Assembly (NCBI GenBank): GCA_031553835.1
Contig: JAVBKX010000038.1
Span: forward strand, 1 to 64,000
Source of the DNA: JAVBKX01 sp031553835
GTDB lineage: Bacteria > Bacteroidota > Bacteroidia > Bacteroidales > Azobacteroidaceae
Direction: 5' to 3'
Length of the DNA: 64,000 bases
Shown here: positions 51,207-60,712 of the stretch, in pieces
Layout of the letters: every line of letters starts with the position of its first letter
Numbering within the stretch: position 1 is the first letter of the stretch
The notes under the pieces: model-generated
Database searches by the model: none
What the model saw: only the letters and a program-made list of their open reading frames with translations
Told to the model about the DNA's origin: nothing
Program-made: the position numbers and the translations under genes

Positions 51207-54137
51207 ATGAAAAAAAGCCTACTTTTCCTACTGATTGCAGGGCTTTTCTTTTCCTGCAAAAAAGAAGAATATAAAACACTGTCACTGGTTGATGCCAACG
51301 GTTATAAATATGAAACGGTTACCAACGATCCTTTTAAGGTGCGTATTTACACTTTGGATAATGGGTTGAAAGTATATCTTTCTAAAAATCAGGACGAACC
51401 GAAGGTGCAAACTTTTATCGGCGTGCGTGTCGGTTCCAAAAATGATCCGCGCGATAATACAGGGTTGGCGCATTATTTCGAACACATGATGTTTAAAGGT
51501 ACAACCCATTTCGGAACAATCGATTGGGAAGGAGAACAGCCATTGATAGAAGAGATTGCCGATTTATATGAACAACACAAAGCGGCTCAGACTCCTGAAG
51601 AAAAAGCCAGCATTTATAAAAAAATAGATGCGGTTTCCCATGCTGCATCCCGCTATGCTATTCCTAATGAATACGACCATATTGTAAGCGCTATCGGAGC
51701 TACCGGTACGAATGCATTTACCGGAACAGACTATACTGCTTACCTTAATGATATTCCGGCGAATGAATTGGAAAAATATCTGCAGGTAGAAGCTGATCGT
51801 TTCAATAATTTGGTGCTTCGCTTGTTCCAAACGGAATTGGAAACTGTGTATGAGGAATTTAATATGTATCAGGACCAGACCAATACATTGATAATGGAAA
51901 AATTGTTTGCTGCTGTGTTTCAAAAACATCCGTATCAGGTTTCTGTCATTGGTTTACCGCAACACTTGAAAAATCCTTCCATGAAAAGTGTTATGGAGTT
52001 TTACAAGACGTATTATGTCCCCAATAATATTGCTATTTGCATGGCCGGAGATCTCGATTTTGAAAAAACAATTCAATTGATCGACAAATATTTTGGAAAT
52101 ATGCAACCCAACGATCAGTTGCCTGTTTTTGAACCGCCTGTTGAAGAGCCAATTAAAGAAGCAAAGCATCAGGAAATGTTTACGCCGGATTCGGAATTCC
52201 TGATCACAGGATACCGTTCGCAAGGTGTAAAATCGGAGGATGAACGATATTTGAATATGATTGCTGCCATTTTATATAATGGGAAAGCGGGTCTGATAGA
52301 TTCGGATTTAATTCAAAAACAGAAAGTATTGTGGGCGGACACCTATTTTTATTCATTAAAAGATTATGGTTTGTTTTGTGTGTATGCCGCTCCGAGGGAC
52401 GGACAAACGTTGGAAGAGTTGGAGTCGATTTTACAGGAGGAAATTGAAAAACTGAAAAAAGGGGATTTTAATGAAGATTTGCTGGAAGCAATTATCAATA
52501 ATAAAAAATTGGAGTTGGTAAAGAAAACCGATAACAGGAAGGATACTGCTTCCGAAATGTTTGAAGTTTTTGCGAATGGATTGACTTGGGCGGAATACCT
52601 TGCTAAAATTGAAGCAATGTCTCAATTGACGAAAAAAGATGTGGTGAAATTTGCCAACCGTTTTTTTAACGATAATTATGTGACGATTTACAAACGGGTG
52701 GGAGAGAATAAGGATAAAGTGAAGGTGGAAAAGCCAAATATTACTCCTGTGGAAATTAACCGGAACCAACAATCAGAATTTGCAGCAGAATTGCTGGCTC
52801 AGCCATCAGAACCGATTCAACCGGTATTTGTAGATTTCAAAGAAAAAATAAAACAACAAACTATTCGGGAAGGAGTTGATTTTTATTATCTGAAAAATGA
52901 ATCCAATCCATTATACGAGTTGAATAATATTGTAAATATTTCAAATATAACTGATAAAAAATTGGCGTTAGCTTTCGAATATTTACCGTACCTGGGTACT
53001 GCAAACTATTCGCCGGAACAATTGCAGTTGGAAATATATAAACTTGGAATGACCTTCGATACGCACTCGACCGCAGAGCAAACATTTATTACGCTGTCTG
53101 GATTGAATGAAACGATGGATCGGTCTATCGCATTAATGGAAGAAATGTTACAACATTCAATTGTCAATGAAGAGGCATATCAAAATCTTGTAAACGACAT
53201 TATAAAAGAGCGAATGAACCTGAAGATTGATCGAAATACCATTCTTCGCAACGGATTGGTCTCTTATGCAAAATATGGAACCCAATCGCCTTTTACTGAT
53301 ATTTTAACAGAAGAGGAACTGAAGGCGATCGATCCGCAGGAATTGGTTGATTTGATTAAACAATTTACGACTTATAAGCAAAGTTACTTCTATTATGGCC
53401 CGCAATCCAATGAAGATATGGTTGCCAAAATAGAAAAAATACAACATTCCGATGGCATGACGGATACTCCGGCAAAAAAAATCTATCCCGAATTACCGAT
53501 GGACAAACCGTCTGTGTATTTTGCCAATTATGATATGGTACAAACCGAAGTCGTGTTACTGGCAAAAGATGTACTGTTTGATCCGTCGTTGTTTCCATAT
53601 CAAACCATGTTTAATGCTTATTATGGATCGGGTATAAACTCGATTATTTTCCAGGAAATCAGGGAAGCCAGAGGATTGGCTTATACAGCTTTTGCCCGGG
53701 TGGCGCCTCCTCGAACCGCAAGAGAATCCAACTATATTCAAGGCTATGTAGGTACTCAGTCTGATAAGATGAAAACGGCATTGGATGCGTTTCGTAGTTT
53801 GCTTTCACAAATGCCGCAGGCAGAACAACAATTTGAACTGAGTAAAGAAGCTGTACTTAACATGATCCGGTCGGAAAGGATTACCAAGAGTAATATGTTC
53901 TGGAAATATATGCAATGGAAAGAATTAGGTGTGGATTATGATATCAGAAAACCGTTGTTTGAAACAATTGAATCGATGAAAATAGAAGATATTGAACATT
54001 ATTTTGAAACACATATTAAACCGGCCACTTATTCCATATTAATCATTGGTAAAAAGGAAAATATTGATTTCAATTACCTGAGAGAGCATTATGGAGAAGT
54101 TCAGGAAGTATCGCTGGAAACAGTGTTCGGATATTAA
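51207..54137 (+). CDS. M16 family zinc metallopeptidase lipoprotein
   Basis: 976 residues with a lipoprotein signal (IAGLFFSC). Pitrilysin-type: the inverted zinc motif HYFEH at 89-93 (GLAHYFEHMMFKGT), with the downstream Glu in TVYEEFNMYQDQTN. The first half is catalytic. The second half repeats the M16 fold with altered motifs (VLLAKDVLFDPSLFPYQTMFNAYYG and GSGINSIIFQEIREARGLAYTAFARV), as in dimer-like single-chain members. It is periplasmic or membrane-tethered and probably degrades short peptides. A CPA2 antiporter gene follows by 14 bases. Confidence 0.92.
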   Translation: MKKSLLFLLIAGLFFSCKKEEYKTLSLVDANGYKYETVTNDPFKVRIYTLDNGLKVYLSKNQDEPKVQTFIGVRVGSKNDPRDNTGLAHYFEHMMFKGTTHFGTIDWEGEQPLIEEIADLYEQHKAAQTPEEKASIYKKIDAVSHAASRYAIPNEYDHIVSAIGATGTNAFTGTDYTAYLNDIPANELEKYLQVEADRFNNLVLRLFQTELETVYEEFNMYQDQTNTLIMEKLFAAVFQKHPYQVSVIGLPQHLKNPSMKSVMEFYKTYYVPNNIAICMAGDLDFEKTIQLIDKYFGNMQPNDQLPVFEPPVEEPIKEAKHQEMFTPDSEFLITGYRSQGVKSEDERYLNMIAAILYNGKAGLIDSDLIQKQKVLWADTYFYSLKDYGLFCVYAAPRDGQTLEELESILQEEIEKLKKGDFNEDLLEAIINNKKLELVKKTDNRKDTASEMFEVFANGLTWAEYLAKIEAMSQLTKKDVVKFANRFFNDNYVTIYKRVGENKDKVKVEKPNITPVEINRNQQSEFAAELLAQPSEPIQPVFVDFKEKIKQQTIREGVDFYYLKNESNPLYELNNIVNISNITDKKLALAFEYLPYLGTANYSPEQLQLEIYKLGMTFDTHSTAEQTFITLSGLNETMDRSIALMEEMLQHSIVNEEAYQNLVNDIIKERMNLKIDRNTILRNGLVSYAKYGTQSPFTDILTEEELKAIDPQELVDLIKQFTTYKQSYFYYGPQSNEDMVAKIEKIQHSDGMTDTPAKKIYPELPMDKPSVYFANYDMVQTEVVLLAKDVLFDPSLFPYQTMFNAYYGSGINSIIFQEIREARGLAYTAFARVAPPRTARESNYIQGYVGTQSDKMKTALDAFRSLLSQMPQAEQQFELSKEAVLNMIRSERITKSNMFWKYMQWKELGVDYDIRKPLFETIESMKIEDIEHYFETHIKPATYSILIIGKKENIDFNYLREHYGEVQEVSLETVFGY

Positions 54138-54151
54138 TTCCTCATTATTAG

Positions 54152-56413
54152 ATGTCGCATCTTCCGCCATTGGTTTCTGATCTTGCTTTAATCCTGATTT
54201 TTGCAAGCATATTTTCCATTCTTTTTAAATGGCTTAAACAACCTGTTGTGTTGGGCTATATTATCGCCGGATTGCTGGCAGGCCCTCAAGTTCCTGTACT
54301 TCCTTCTGTTACGGATGTTACAAGTATTCAGACATGGGCTGATATCGGCGTAATTTTCCTTATGTTTGCCCTCGGATTGGATTTTAGTTTTAAGAAATTG
54401 CTCCATGTCGGGATGACCGCTATCATTGCTACCACTACCATTGTTATTTCGATGATAACATTGGGCTATTTATTGGGACTTGCCATGGGATGGTCGCATA
54501 TCAACAGCCTTTTTTTGGGCGCGATGTTGTGTATGTCTTCCACCATGATTATTATCAAAGTGTTTGAAGATCTGGGGTTAAAGAATCAACGATTTGCAGG
54601 TATTGTATTGGGAATATTGATTGTAGAAGACCTCTTCGCCATATTATTGATGGTTCTTTTATCTACTGTGGCTATTAGTAAGCATGTGGAAGGAACAGAA
54701 ATGGTTACCAGTATTTTTAAATTGCTGGCATTTTTGTTATTTTGGTTTGTGACAGGTATTTATCTTATTCCTACTTTTCTCAAAAAAGCCAAGCGTTTTT
54801 TGAATGATGAAACCTTGCTGGTGCTCTCGCTCGGATTGTGTTTCGGGATGGTAATGCTTGCCACTCAGGCCGGCTTTTCATCCGCTTTGGGTGCGTTTGT
54901 CGTGGGTTCGATCCTGGCCGAAACGATTGATGCAGAAAAGATAGAAAATTTAGTACAGCCGGTTAAAAATCTTTTTGGGGCGATTTTTTTCGTTTCGGTG
55001 GGAATGATGATAGATATTCCGGTAATCGGTCAATATTGGTTTCCGATTGTGGTGATATCATTGGCAGTAGTAGTTGGGCAGATCGTGTTTGCATCGAGCG
55101 GAGTGTTGCTGTCCGGACAACCGCTTAAAATTGCCGTACAATCCGGTTTTGCATTGCCTCAAATCGGCGAATTTTCTTACATTATTGCCAGTTTGGGATT
55201 ATCATTGGGCGTGATCGCGCAGTTTTTGTACCCGGTTATTGTCGCCGTTTCCATTATTACTATTTTTTTGACGCCCTATTTGATAAAATTGTCAGGACCA
55301 GCATATAAATTAATAGAAAAGAAAGCGCCTGCATCCTGGAATAAATACATGAATAAGGAAACTTCAGGAGCGCATCCGGTAGGAGAAGAAAATACCTGGA
55401 AAAAATTTCTGAAAGAAGTGGGTAAAATGACCATGTTATACCTGTTGATTTCCGTTATGATCCTTATCCTGTCGTTTCAATACTTAGTACCCTGGGTTTG
55501 TGAATATATTGAAGGACTGAAAGGCCGTATTTTGTGTATCGTTATTATTTTATCGATGATCGCTCCTTTTTTACGGGCGATCATGGTCAAAAAAAATCAC
55601 TCCAATGAATTTGAAATCCTGTGGAATAAAAGCAAAAGTAACCGTGGACCTTTAATTTTTACTATTATGCTGCGTGTTATTATTTGTATGATATTAATCA
55701 GCATAGTGGAAATACGTCTTCTGAATACAAAATCAGGAATTGCACTGTTTTTTGCAGGTATCATTGTCTTATTTTTCCTGTTTTCCAAACAATTAAAAAA
55801 ACAATCTATACTGATTGAACGTCGGTTCAAAAAAAACCTGAATGCACGCCAGTATTATGAAGATTTGCATGCTCCAATCAATCGGAAATTCGCCAATCAC
55901 CTGTTGGATAGGGATTTGCATTTGACGGAATTTGATGTTAAACAAAATTATTCTATTGTAGGTAAAACATTACAGGAATTGAATTTCCGTCAACGATGCG
56001 GTGTTAACATAGTTACCATTATCAGAGGTGATAAACGGATTAATATTCCAGGAGGAACCGAACGTATTTTTCCGTTGGACAAACTGATTGTGGTGGGAAA
56101 TGATAAGCAAATGATGATCTTTCAACGTTATATTGAAGATAAAACAAAGAAATACAAAGACTTGCCCAAAGAACCTGTAGCGTCTGTTAATATTGAACAG
56201 CTTCAATTGGAAAAAGGTTCGCCGCTGATTGGCAAAACTATTAAGACTTCCCATATACGCGATAAATACGATTGCTTAGTGGTTGGTATCGAACGCGACG
56301 ATATGTCGATACTTAATCCTGACATCGATTTGGATTTAATCGAAAATGATGTGATTTGGGTGGTAGGTGAAAGAGATAACATTATAGAATTAAATAAGTT
56401 ATGCAGTATGTAG
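54152..56413 (+). CDS. CPA2-family cation:proton antiporter with two TrkA-C domains
   Basis: 753 residues. The N-terminal half has about 12 hydrophobic segments of the KefB/Na-H exchanger type (GYIIAGLLAGP, TWADIGVIFLMFALGLDFSF, LCMSSTMIIIKVFEDLG, ILIVEDLFAILLMVLL with the charged VED, GFSSALGAFVVGSILAET). Another membrane block follows, around residues 425-560. The C-terminal 180 residues hold two RCK_C/TrkA-C units (LTEFDVKQNYSIVGKTLQELN; LQLEKGSPLIGKTI) with no Rossmann RCK_N part. It exchanges K+ or Na+ for protons and may respond to a small ligand through TrkA-C. It overlaps kdsB by 13 bases. Confidence 0.88.
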   Translation: MSHLPPLVSDLALILIFASIFSILFKWLKQPVVLGYIIAGLLAGPQVPVLPSVTDVTSIQTWADIGVIFLMFALGLDFSFKKLLHVGMTAIIATTTIVISMITLGYLLGLAMGWSHINSLFLGAMLCMSSTMIIIKVFEDLGLKNQRFAGIVLGILIVEDLFAILLMVLLSTVAISKHVEGTEMVTSIFKLLAFLLFWFVTGIYLIPTFLKKAKRFLNDETLLVLSLGLCFGMVMLATQAGFSSALGAFVVGSILAETIDAEKIENLVQPVKNLFGAIFFVSVGMMIDIPVIGQYWFPIVVISLAVVVGQIVFASSGVLLSGQPLKIAVQSGFALPQIGEFSYIIASLGLSLGVIAQFLYPVIVAVSIITIFLTPYLIKLSGPAYKLIEKKAPASWNKYMNKETSGAHPVGEENTWKKFLKEVGKMTMLYLLISVMILILSFQYLVPWVCEYIEGLKGRILCIVIILSMIAPFLRAIMVKKNHSNEFEILWNKSKSNRGPLIFTIMLRVIICMILISIVEIRLLNTKSGIALFFAGIIVLFFLFSKQLKKQSILIERRFKKNLNARQYYEDLHAPINRKFANHLLDRDLHLTEFDVKQNYSIVGKTLQELNFRQRCGVNIVTIIRGDKRINIPGGTERIFPLDKLIVVGNDKQMMIFQRYIEDKTKKYKDLPKEPVASVNIEQLQLEKGSPLIGKTIKTSHIRDKYDCLVVGIERDDMSILNPDIDLDLIENDVIWVVGERDNIIELNKLCSM

Positions 56414-57147
56414 GGATTATTCCGGCACGGTATGCATCCACTCGTTTTCCCGGAAAACCATTGGTCGATATATTGGGTAAGCCCATGATTCAACGTGTAT
56501 ATGAGCGCGTTTCCGAATGTTTGGATTCGGTATATGTGGCTACAGACGATGACAGGATTCGCCAAGCGGTCGAATCGTTTGGCGGTAAGGTGGTAATGAC
56601 TTCCCCGCATCATCAGAGCGGAACCGACCGCTGCTATGAAGCCATTACTATTATTCAGGGGCAATACGATGTCGTCATTAATATTCAGGGGGATGAGCCT
56701 TTTATTCATCTTTCCCAGATCGAATCTATCCAATCCTGCTTTAATGATCCGAAGACACAAATTGCTACATTAGTCAAACCGTTTCAACAATCGGATGGGA
56801 GAGAGGCATTGTTTAATCCGAATTCTCCGAAAGTAGTAGTAGATGCGGAGGGATTCGCCTTGTATTTCAGTCGTTCCGTGATTCCATATTGTCGTGGCGC
56901 ACAAATGGATGAATGGCTTGATCATCAACGCTATTATAAGCATATCGGAATGTATGCTTACCGTACGGAAGTGCTGAAAGAAATCACCCGTTTACCGCAA
57001 TCTTCTTTAGAAAAAGCGGAATCACTTGAACAACTCCGGTGGCTGGAAAACGGATATAAAATCAAAACGAAGATTACAGAAATTGAAACGGCAGGTATTG
57101 ACACGCCGGAAGATTTGGAAAAAGCAATACAGTTACTCACTCCATAA
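56401..57147 (+). CDS. kdsB: CMP-Kdo synthetase (3-deoxy-manno-octulosonate cytidylyltransferase)
   Basis: 248 residues. It activates Kdo with CTP to CMP-Kdo for LPS core assembly in the cytosol. Signatures: the nucleotide-binding N-terminus IIPARYASTRFPGKPLVDILGKPMIQRVYERV, VYVATDD, SGTDRCYEAI, VVINIQGDEPFI and YFSRSVIPYCRG. The start lies inside the antiporter reading frame (13-base overlap). It converges with the minus-strand T9SS protein, with only 8 bases between stops and no visible terminator. Confidence 0.95.
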   Translation: MQYVGIIPARYASTRFPGKPLVDILGKPMIQRVYERVSECLDSVYVATDDDRIRQAVESFGGKVVMTSPHHQSGTDRCYEAITIIQGQYDVVINIQGDEPFIHLSQIESIQSCFNDPKTQIATLVKPFQQSDGREALFNPNSPKVVVDAEGFALYFSRSVIPYCRGAQMDEWLDHQRYYKHIGMYAYRTEVLKEITRLPQSSLEKAESLEQLRWLENGYKIKTKITEIETAGIDTPEDLEKAIQLLTP

Positions 57148-57155
57148 CACAGCTT

Positions 57156-59039
57156 TCAGGGGGTCTTTATAATTCTGACTGTTTCTTTTCGATTTGCACT
57201 TTCGAGACACAAAATATAAACTCCGGCCGAAAGTGATGAAATATCTAAATTTGCATTTGTTTGTTGTTTTTCAAGGATAGTACGACCATTGATATCAATG
57301 ATTTTCAATGAAAAAGATGGAAATGAACTGTCAATTTTTATTTCACCGCTTGTAATGCGAGGATAGATGTTGAATAAACCGGCGTCCGGTTGCCGGATGC
57401 TGTTATTGCTGGAATTTTCTTCCACCGGTATCAGTTGCCAATCTGTACTGGGTGCAGAGGATGACCGGCGCTGAACAGGACTCACATTTTCTGTCCATTG
57501 TTTATTGTCGGCAATACCGATGTATTTTAAACTACTCATTGAAATCACTTTATATGTATCATCAACATTTCGTGTTACAATAAAATGTTGATTTGAGCTG
57601 CCGTCATAAGAGGTCTGAGTAATGGTTAAGCCTTCATGCAAAAATGAGGCCTGCACGGTGTTGTTCATCTGTAAAACCCTTTCGCTGCCTTTATTTACGA
57701 TTTTATACAAATTGTTCTCTACAAGTTCAAAAGTCCAGATACTATATTCGGTATCATCAGGCTGCATTTGGTAAATGGTAGTTGCCGTACTATTTTTATA
57801 AGGTTTTAAAATGAAACCACTTTGTTTATTTTTTATCACAAACTCTTTACCCGAAATCTCGTCGAGACTATTGGCAAGAATGCGCCATGAGTTAATAGTA
57901 TTTGTACCGGGTAAAGATTTGACATCATTTACGTTAGAAGTAACGACAATAGAATCTCCCCCAAAATTATCTTCCATAAAAAGAACCATTTTGATACCTT
58001 CGTTCATTTTTATACTTTCTAATTTATTTGGATCGAATCCTTTATCCTGGATCTGAGTTTTGGTATAGCTACCCATCACAAAATTTGTTTGTGGCGTTTT
58101 GTAATCTGTCTCAGGATAAACCATCACTACAATCCTGCCGCGATCAGCTACTTTCCCTACACCAAAAACTTCGTTGATGGGGGCGGAAAATTTCTTCAAA
58201 TCGCGATCATAGTTGTAATTCCAATAAAAGCCGCCAACAATTCCTGCATCGTTTTTCCAATTCGTCATCGTATTTACAATCGTTTGATGGCTGAGGTTGG
58301 GATTGGCTTCTATGTCTCGACTTCCATAGATAGGTAAATTGCTGATTTTCCAATTTTTAGGATTATTTCCGGAACCTCCTCCATAACACTGCAGATAATT
58401 CCGGTCAACGGCGCCCGGACGGGCTGCTTCGATTTTTGCAACAAAACTGTCCCAATATGATTTATTTGTATAAGGAGCAATCGTTGTTTTAAAACCAATG
58501 TCGTATAACATGATATGAAATTTCGACTGCGAATTGGCTTCATAATCATGTTCAATATCGTTATTTACAGCAATTACCGCAGGAATAGCATCTTTCAAAG
58601 CCTTGAAATTTTTGTATAAAATACTCGAAGTTCCCGTACCCTGGGTATTGACCAATTTGCTAATGTTTTGATAGGCATGGTTCTCCCAACCGCCAATGCA
58701 ATATTCCAGGCGAAGTAAAGAAGTATTGCCCGAAAGTAAAGAGTTTACATCATCCACATAATCAATCTGCGCCTTATCACTTGTGTAGCCCGGAATTTTC
58801 TGGTCGAAAACATATTTGCCGTCTTTGCAAATGACTTCGCCGTCGGTGGTTAACGTGCCATCGGTTTCAACATGAACGTTAAAAAGGATACCGAAAGTAA
58901 ACCCTGATGCCTTTAAAGCGGTTACAGTTTTTGTGCGGTCGCGACGGAAATGTCCGCAAATATAAATGCCTGAATCAGCAAAAATTGAAAAAGAGATACA
59001 CGAGAGAGTAAGCACAAGAAGAATTTTTTTATATTTCAT
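57156..59039 (-). CDS. T9SS cargo with GH18-like, crystallin-like and ricin-like domains
   Basis: 627 residues with a signal peptide (SCISFSIFADS). Residues 25-290 resemble a GH18-type barrel. VNNDIEHDYE is close to the DGxDxDxE motif with the catalytic Glu kept (E167, D165), but Asn at the first Asp and Glu at the second. Around 345-390, MVLFMEDNFGGDSIVV looks like a beta/gamma-crystallin Greek key. Around 395-520, KNKQSGFILKPYKN and WTFELVENNLYKIVNKGSERVL look like a ricin-type beta-trefoil. The last 75 residues (LFNIYP, SLKIIDINGRTI, DISSLSAGVYILCLE) are a T9SS sorting domain. Probably a secreted chitinase-like or endo-glycosidase-like protein; activity is uncertain. Confidence 0.7.
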   Translation of the reverse strand: MKYKKILLVLTLSCISFSIFADSGIYICGHFRRDRTKTVTALKASGFTFGILFNVHVETDGTLTTDGEVICKDGKYVFDQKIPGYTSDKAQIDYVDDVNSLLSGNTSLLRLEYCIGGWENHAYQNISKLVNTQGTGTSSILYKNFKALKDAIPAVIAVNNDIEHDYEANSQSKFHIMLYDIGFKTTIAPYTNKSYWDSFVAKIEAARPGAVDRNYLQCYGGGSGNNPKNWKISNLPIYGSRDIEANPNLSHQTIVNTMTNWKNDAGIVGGFYWNYNYDRDLKKFSAPINEVFGVGKVADRGRIVVMVYPETDYKTPQTNFVMGSYTKTQIQDKGFDPNKLESIKMNEGIKMVLFMEDNFGGDSIVVTSNVNDVKSLPGTNTINSWRILANSLDEISGKEFVIKNKQSGFILKPYKNSTATTIYQMQPDDTEYSIWTFELVENNLYKIVNKGSERVLQMNNTVQASFLHEGLTITQTSYDGSSNQHFIVTRNVDDTYKVISMSSLKYIGIADNKQWTENVSPVQRRSSSAPSTDWQLIPVEENSSNNSIRQPDAGLFNIYPRITSGEIKIDSSFPSFSLKIIDINGRTILEKQQTNANLDISSLSAGVYILCLESANRKETVRIIKTP

Positions 59040-59066
59040 ATGTACATAATTTGTTTTTTAAAGGTC

Positions 59067-59089
59067 ATATGGAACTCGCATGTTCATAT
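59067..59089. promoter_or_regulatory. Inverted repeat upstream of the T9SS cargo gene
   Basis: ATATGGAAC (59067-59075) and GTTCATAT (59082-59089) are inverted around six bases. It is 28 bases upstream of the minus-strand start and could be an operator. No TAnnTTTG box was found close by. The rest of 59040-59257 is AT-rich and otherwise featureless. Confidence 0.3.
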
Positions 59090-59269
59090 TCTTTGACGTA
59101 TAAGGTACATGCTCGTTTATGATATTAGTATTAGCAATTATTATAATTTGACTTTAAGCCCTCCACATCGGCGTAGCATCTTTTTACTATTCAATAAAAT
59201 TAAACGCTGTAAAAATACAAAAAAAGAATTTATAAACATGAATTTTTGAACAATTGTTGATTTTTTGCA

Positions 59270-59346
59270 TGGTACCTTACCCCAGTTCGACAGAGGAGCT
59301 GCCTATGCCGTGCTAAAAGCAACAGACTACGGCCAACAGGGGGGAT
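59270..59346. repeat. Degenerate intergenic repeat element, copy 1
   Basis: A higher-GC island in AT-rich DNA, just after the DUF4143 gene 3' end (minus strand). It contains ATGCC and AGACTACGGCCAAC followed by a G-run (59324-59344). The same 14 bases, preceded by ATGCC and followed by a G-run, recur at 61982-62000, so the two islands look like copies of one element. It has no coding potential that I can support. Confidence 0.45.
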
Positions 59347-59354
59347 ACTTATTT

Positions 59355-60563
59355 TCAATTTTCAAAAAACACATGGGCAGGTATCATCCTGATTGTCATA
59401 CCTTCTTTTTCAAATATATCACTTTGATTCAGCGTTATAATGCTGCCTTCTTTTAGTTTTAAAGTCCGCATCGCTTCCAACACGCCGTCGTATTCCCGTT
59501 CAAAATTTTCGTCATCGATAGTTAAACATACCTGTATCGCATCTTTGACGACGTTTTTTTCCATTGAGATAAAGTCGCATTCTCCCTTCTCTTTATAATA
59601 AAAAATGTGTTTGTATTTCCGACGTAAATGCAAGAATACAAGATTCTCAAAACGTCTTCCGGTATTGTCACTTGTTGATATGGAATTTTCGGTATATATA
59701 CCGGTATCCATTACATATACTTTTTTCGGATTACGAGCCTGTACTTTCAACGAATGGCTGAACAAGGGTATAAATTCAAGCAAATAGGCATCTTTCAGGA
59801 ATGAAAAGTATTCCAGAAAAGTAGCCGGAGACTTTATATCAAACATTCCGACCAGTTTATTTGCTGAAATAGGATTACCGATATTGGTTATAAGAAATGC
59901 CGCTAATTGACGTAATGAAACTACATCCCGGATGGCATGCCTGATAGCGATATCCCTCATGAGAATATCATCTGTCAAAGCATTCAGAACAACAGGCATT
60001 CCGGTTTTGAGGTATTCAGGAATTCCCCCTGTTTTCAGATAGTCCATGATAGTAGAGTCATTGTTGCCAAGTCCTCTAAATCGCATGAACTCCGAATAAG
60101 AAAATGGAAATAATTCCATAGGCAAATGCCTTCCGGTTAGATGCGTTCCCAATTCAATACTAAGCATAGATGCATTAGAACCGGTTATAAACACGTTGTA
60201 GCCTTCCCGTAAAAGTTGATTGATATATTTTTCCCAACCCTCAATGGCTTGTATTTCATCAAAGAAAAGCACCTTTATTGCCCGCCTTTCTATTTCTTTA
60301 TGAAGCCGGACAAGGTCAGCCGTTTGAAAACCGGATAACCGTATATCATCAAAATTGAGATACAAAGCATCTTGATAATCCCGACGAAGTAGTTGCAAAA
60401 GTAAAGTGCTTTTTCCACATCGACGCATTCCTGTTATTATGGTAGCAAATGAATCCGCTATAGGAATTACAGAGAGAGCATCGCGAATAAAACCGGAATC
60501 TTGTTTCATAAAAGCATCCCGTTGTGCATCTATTACTATGGCTATTTCTTCTTGTCGTATCAT
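59355..60563 (-). CDS. DUF4143-type AAA+ ATPase
   Basis: 402 residues. The N-terminal AAA+ core has Walker A GMRRCGKST (about residues 45-53), Walker B KVLFFDEIQAIEGWEKY and sensor-like VFITGSNASMLS. RHLPMELFPFSYSEFMRF follows, and the C-terminal DUF4143 region has FEYFSFLKDAYLLEFIPLFS, PKKVYVMDTGIY and ENLVFLHLRRKY, ending with GECDFI, a restriction-nuclease-like strand. Such proteins are common in Bacteroidetes accessory regions, and their function is unsettled (possibly defence or DNA processing). Two direct repeats lie in its promoter region. Confidence 0.85.
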   Translation of the reverse strand: MIRQEEIAIVIDAQRDAFMKQDSGFIRDALSVIPIADSFATIITGMRRCGKSTLLLQLLRRDYQDALYLNFDDIRLSGFQTADLVRLHKEIERRAIKVLFFDEIQAIEGWEKYINQLLREGYNVFITGSNASMLSIELGTHLTGRHLPMELFPFSYSEFMRFRGLGNNDSTIMDYLKTGGIPEYLKTGMPVVLNALTDDILMRDIAIRHAIRDVVSLRQLAAFLITNIGNPISANKLVGMFDIKSPATFLEYFSFLKDAYLLEFIPLFSHSLKVQARNPKKVYVMDTGIYTENSISTSDNTGRRFENLVFLHLRRKYKHIFYYKEKGECDFISMEKNVVKDAIQVCLTIDDENFEREYDGVLEAMRTLKLKEGSIITLNQSDIFEKEGMTIRMIPAHVFFEN

Positions 60564-60595
60564 AGCTGTATTGAATTATGTTATTTCTTTCACTG

Positions 60596-60603
60596 CAAAG
60601 ATA
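60596..60603 (-). promoter_or_regulatory. -7 element of the DUF4143 gene
   Basis: TATCTTTG on the minus strand, 32 bases before the start codon, fits the consensus. The region where a -33 box should be holds two copies of AAGATATTATTCA instead. Confidence 0.55.
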
Positions 60604-60637
60604 AGATATTATTCAATACGATAAAAGATATTATTCA
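60603..60637. repeat. Direct repeat AAGATATTATTCA x2 upstream of DUF4143 gene
   Basis: Copies at 60603-60615 and 60625-60637 start 22 bases apart, about two helical turns. They adjoin the -7 box, where a regulator could control the promoter. The remaining bases to 60712 have no recognised feature. Confidence 0.5.
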
Positions 60638-60712
60638 TTTAAAATAAAAGAATGCCACACACACATTTCTCTACATATACTTACATTCTTCCTTTATTAC
60701 GTTTCCCAGTAT

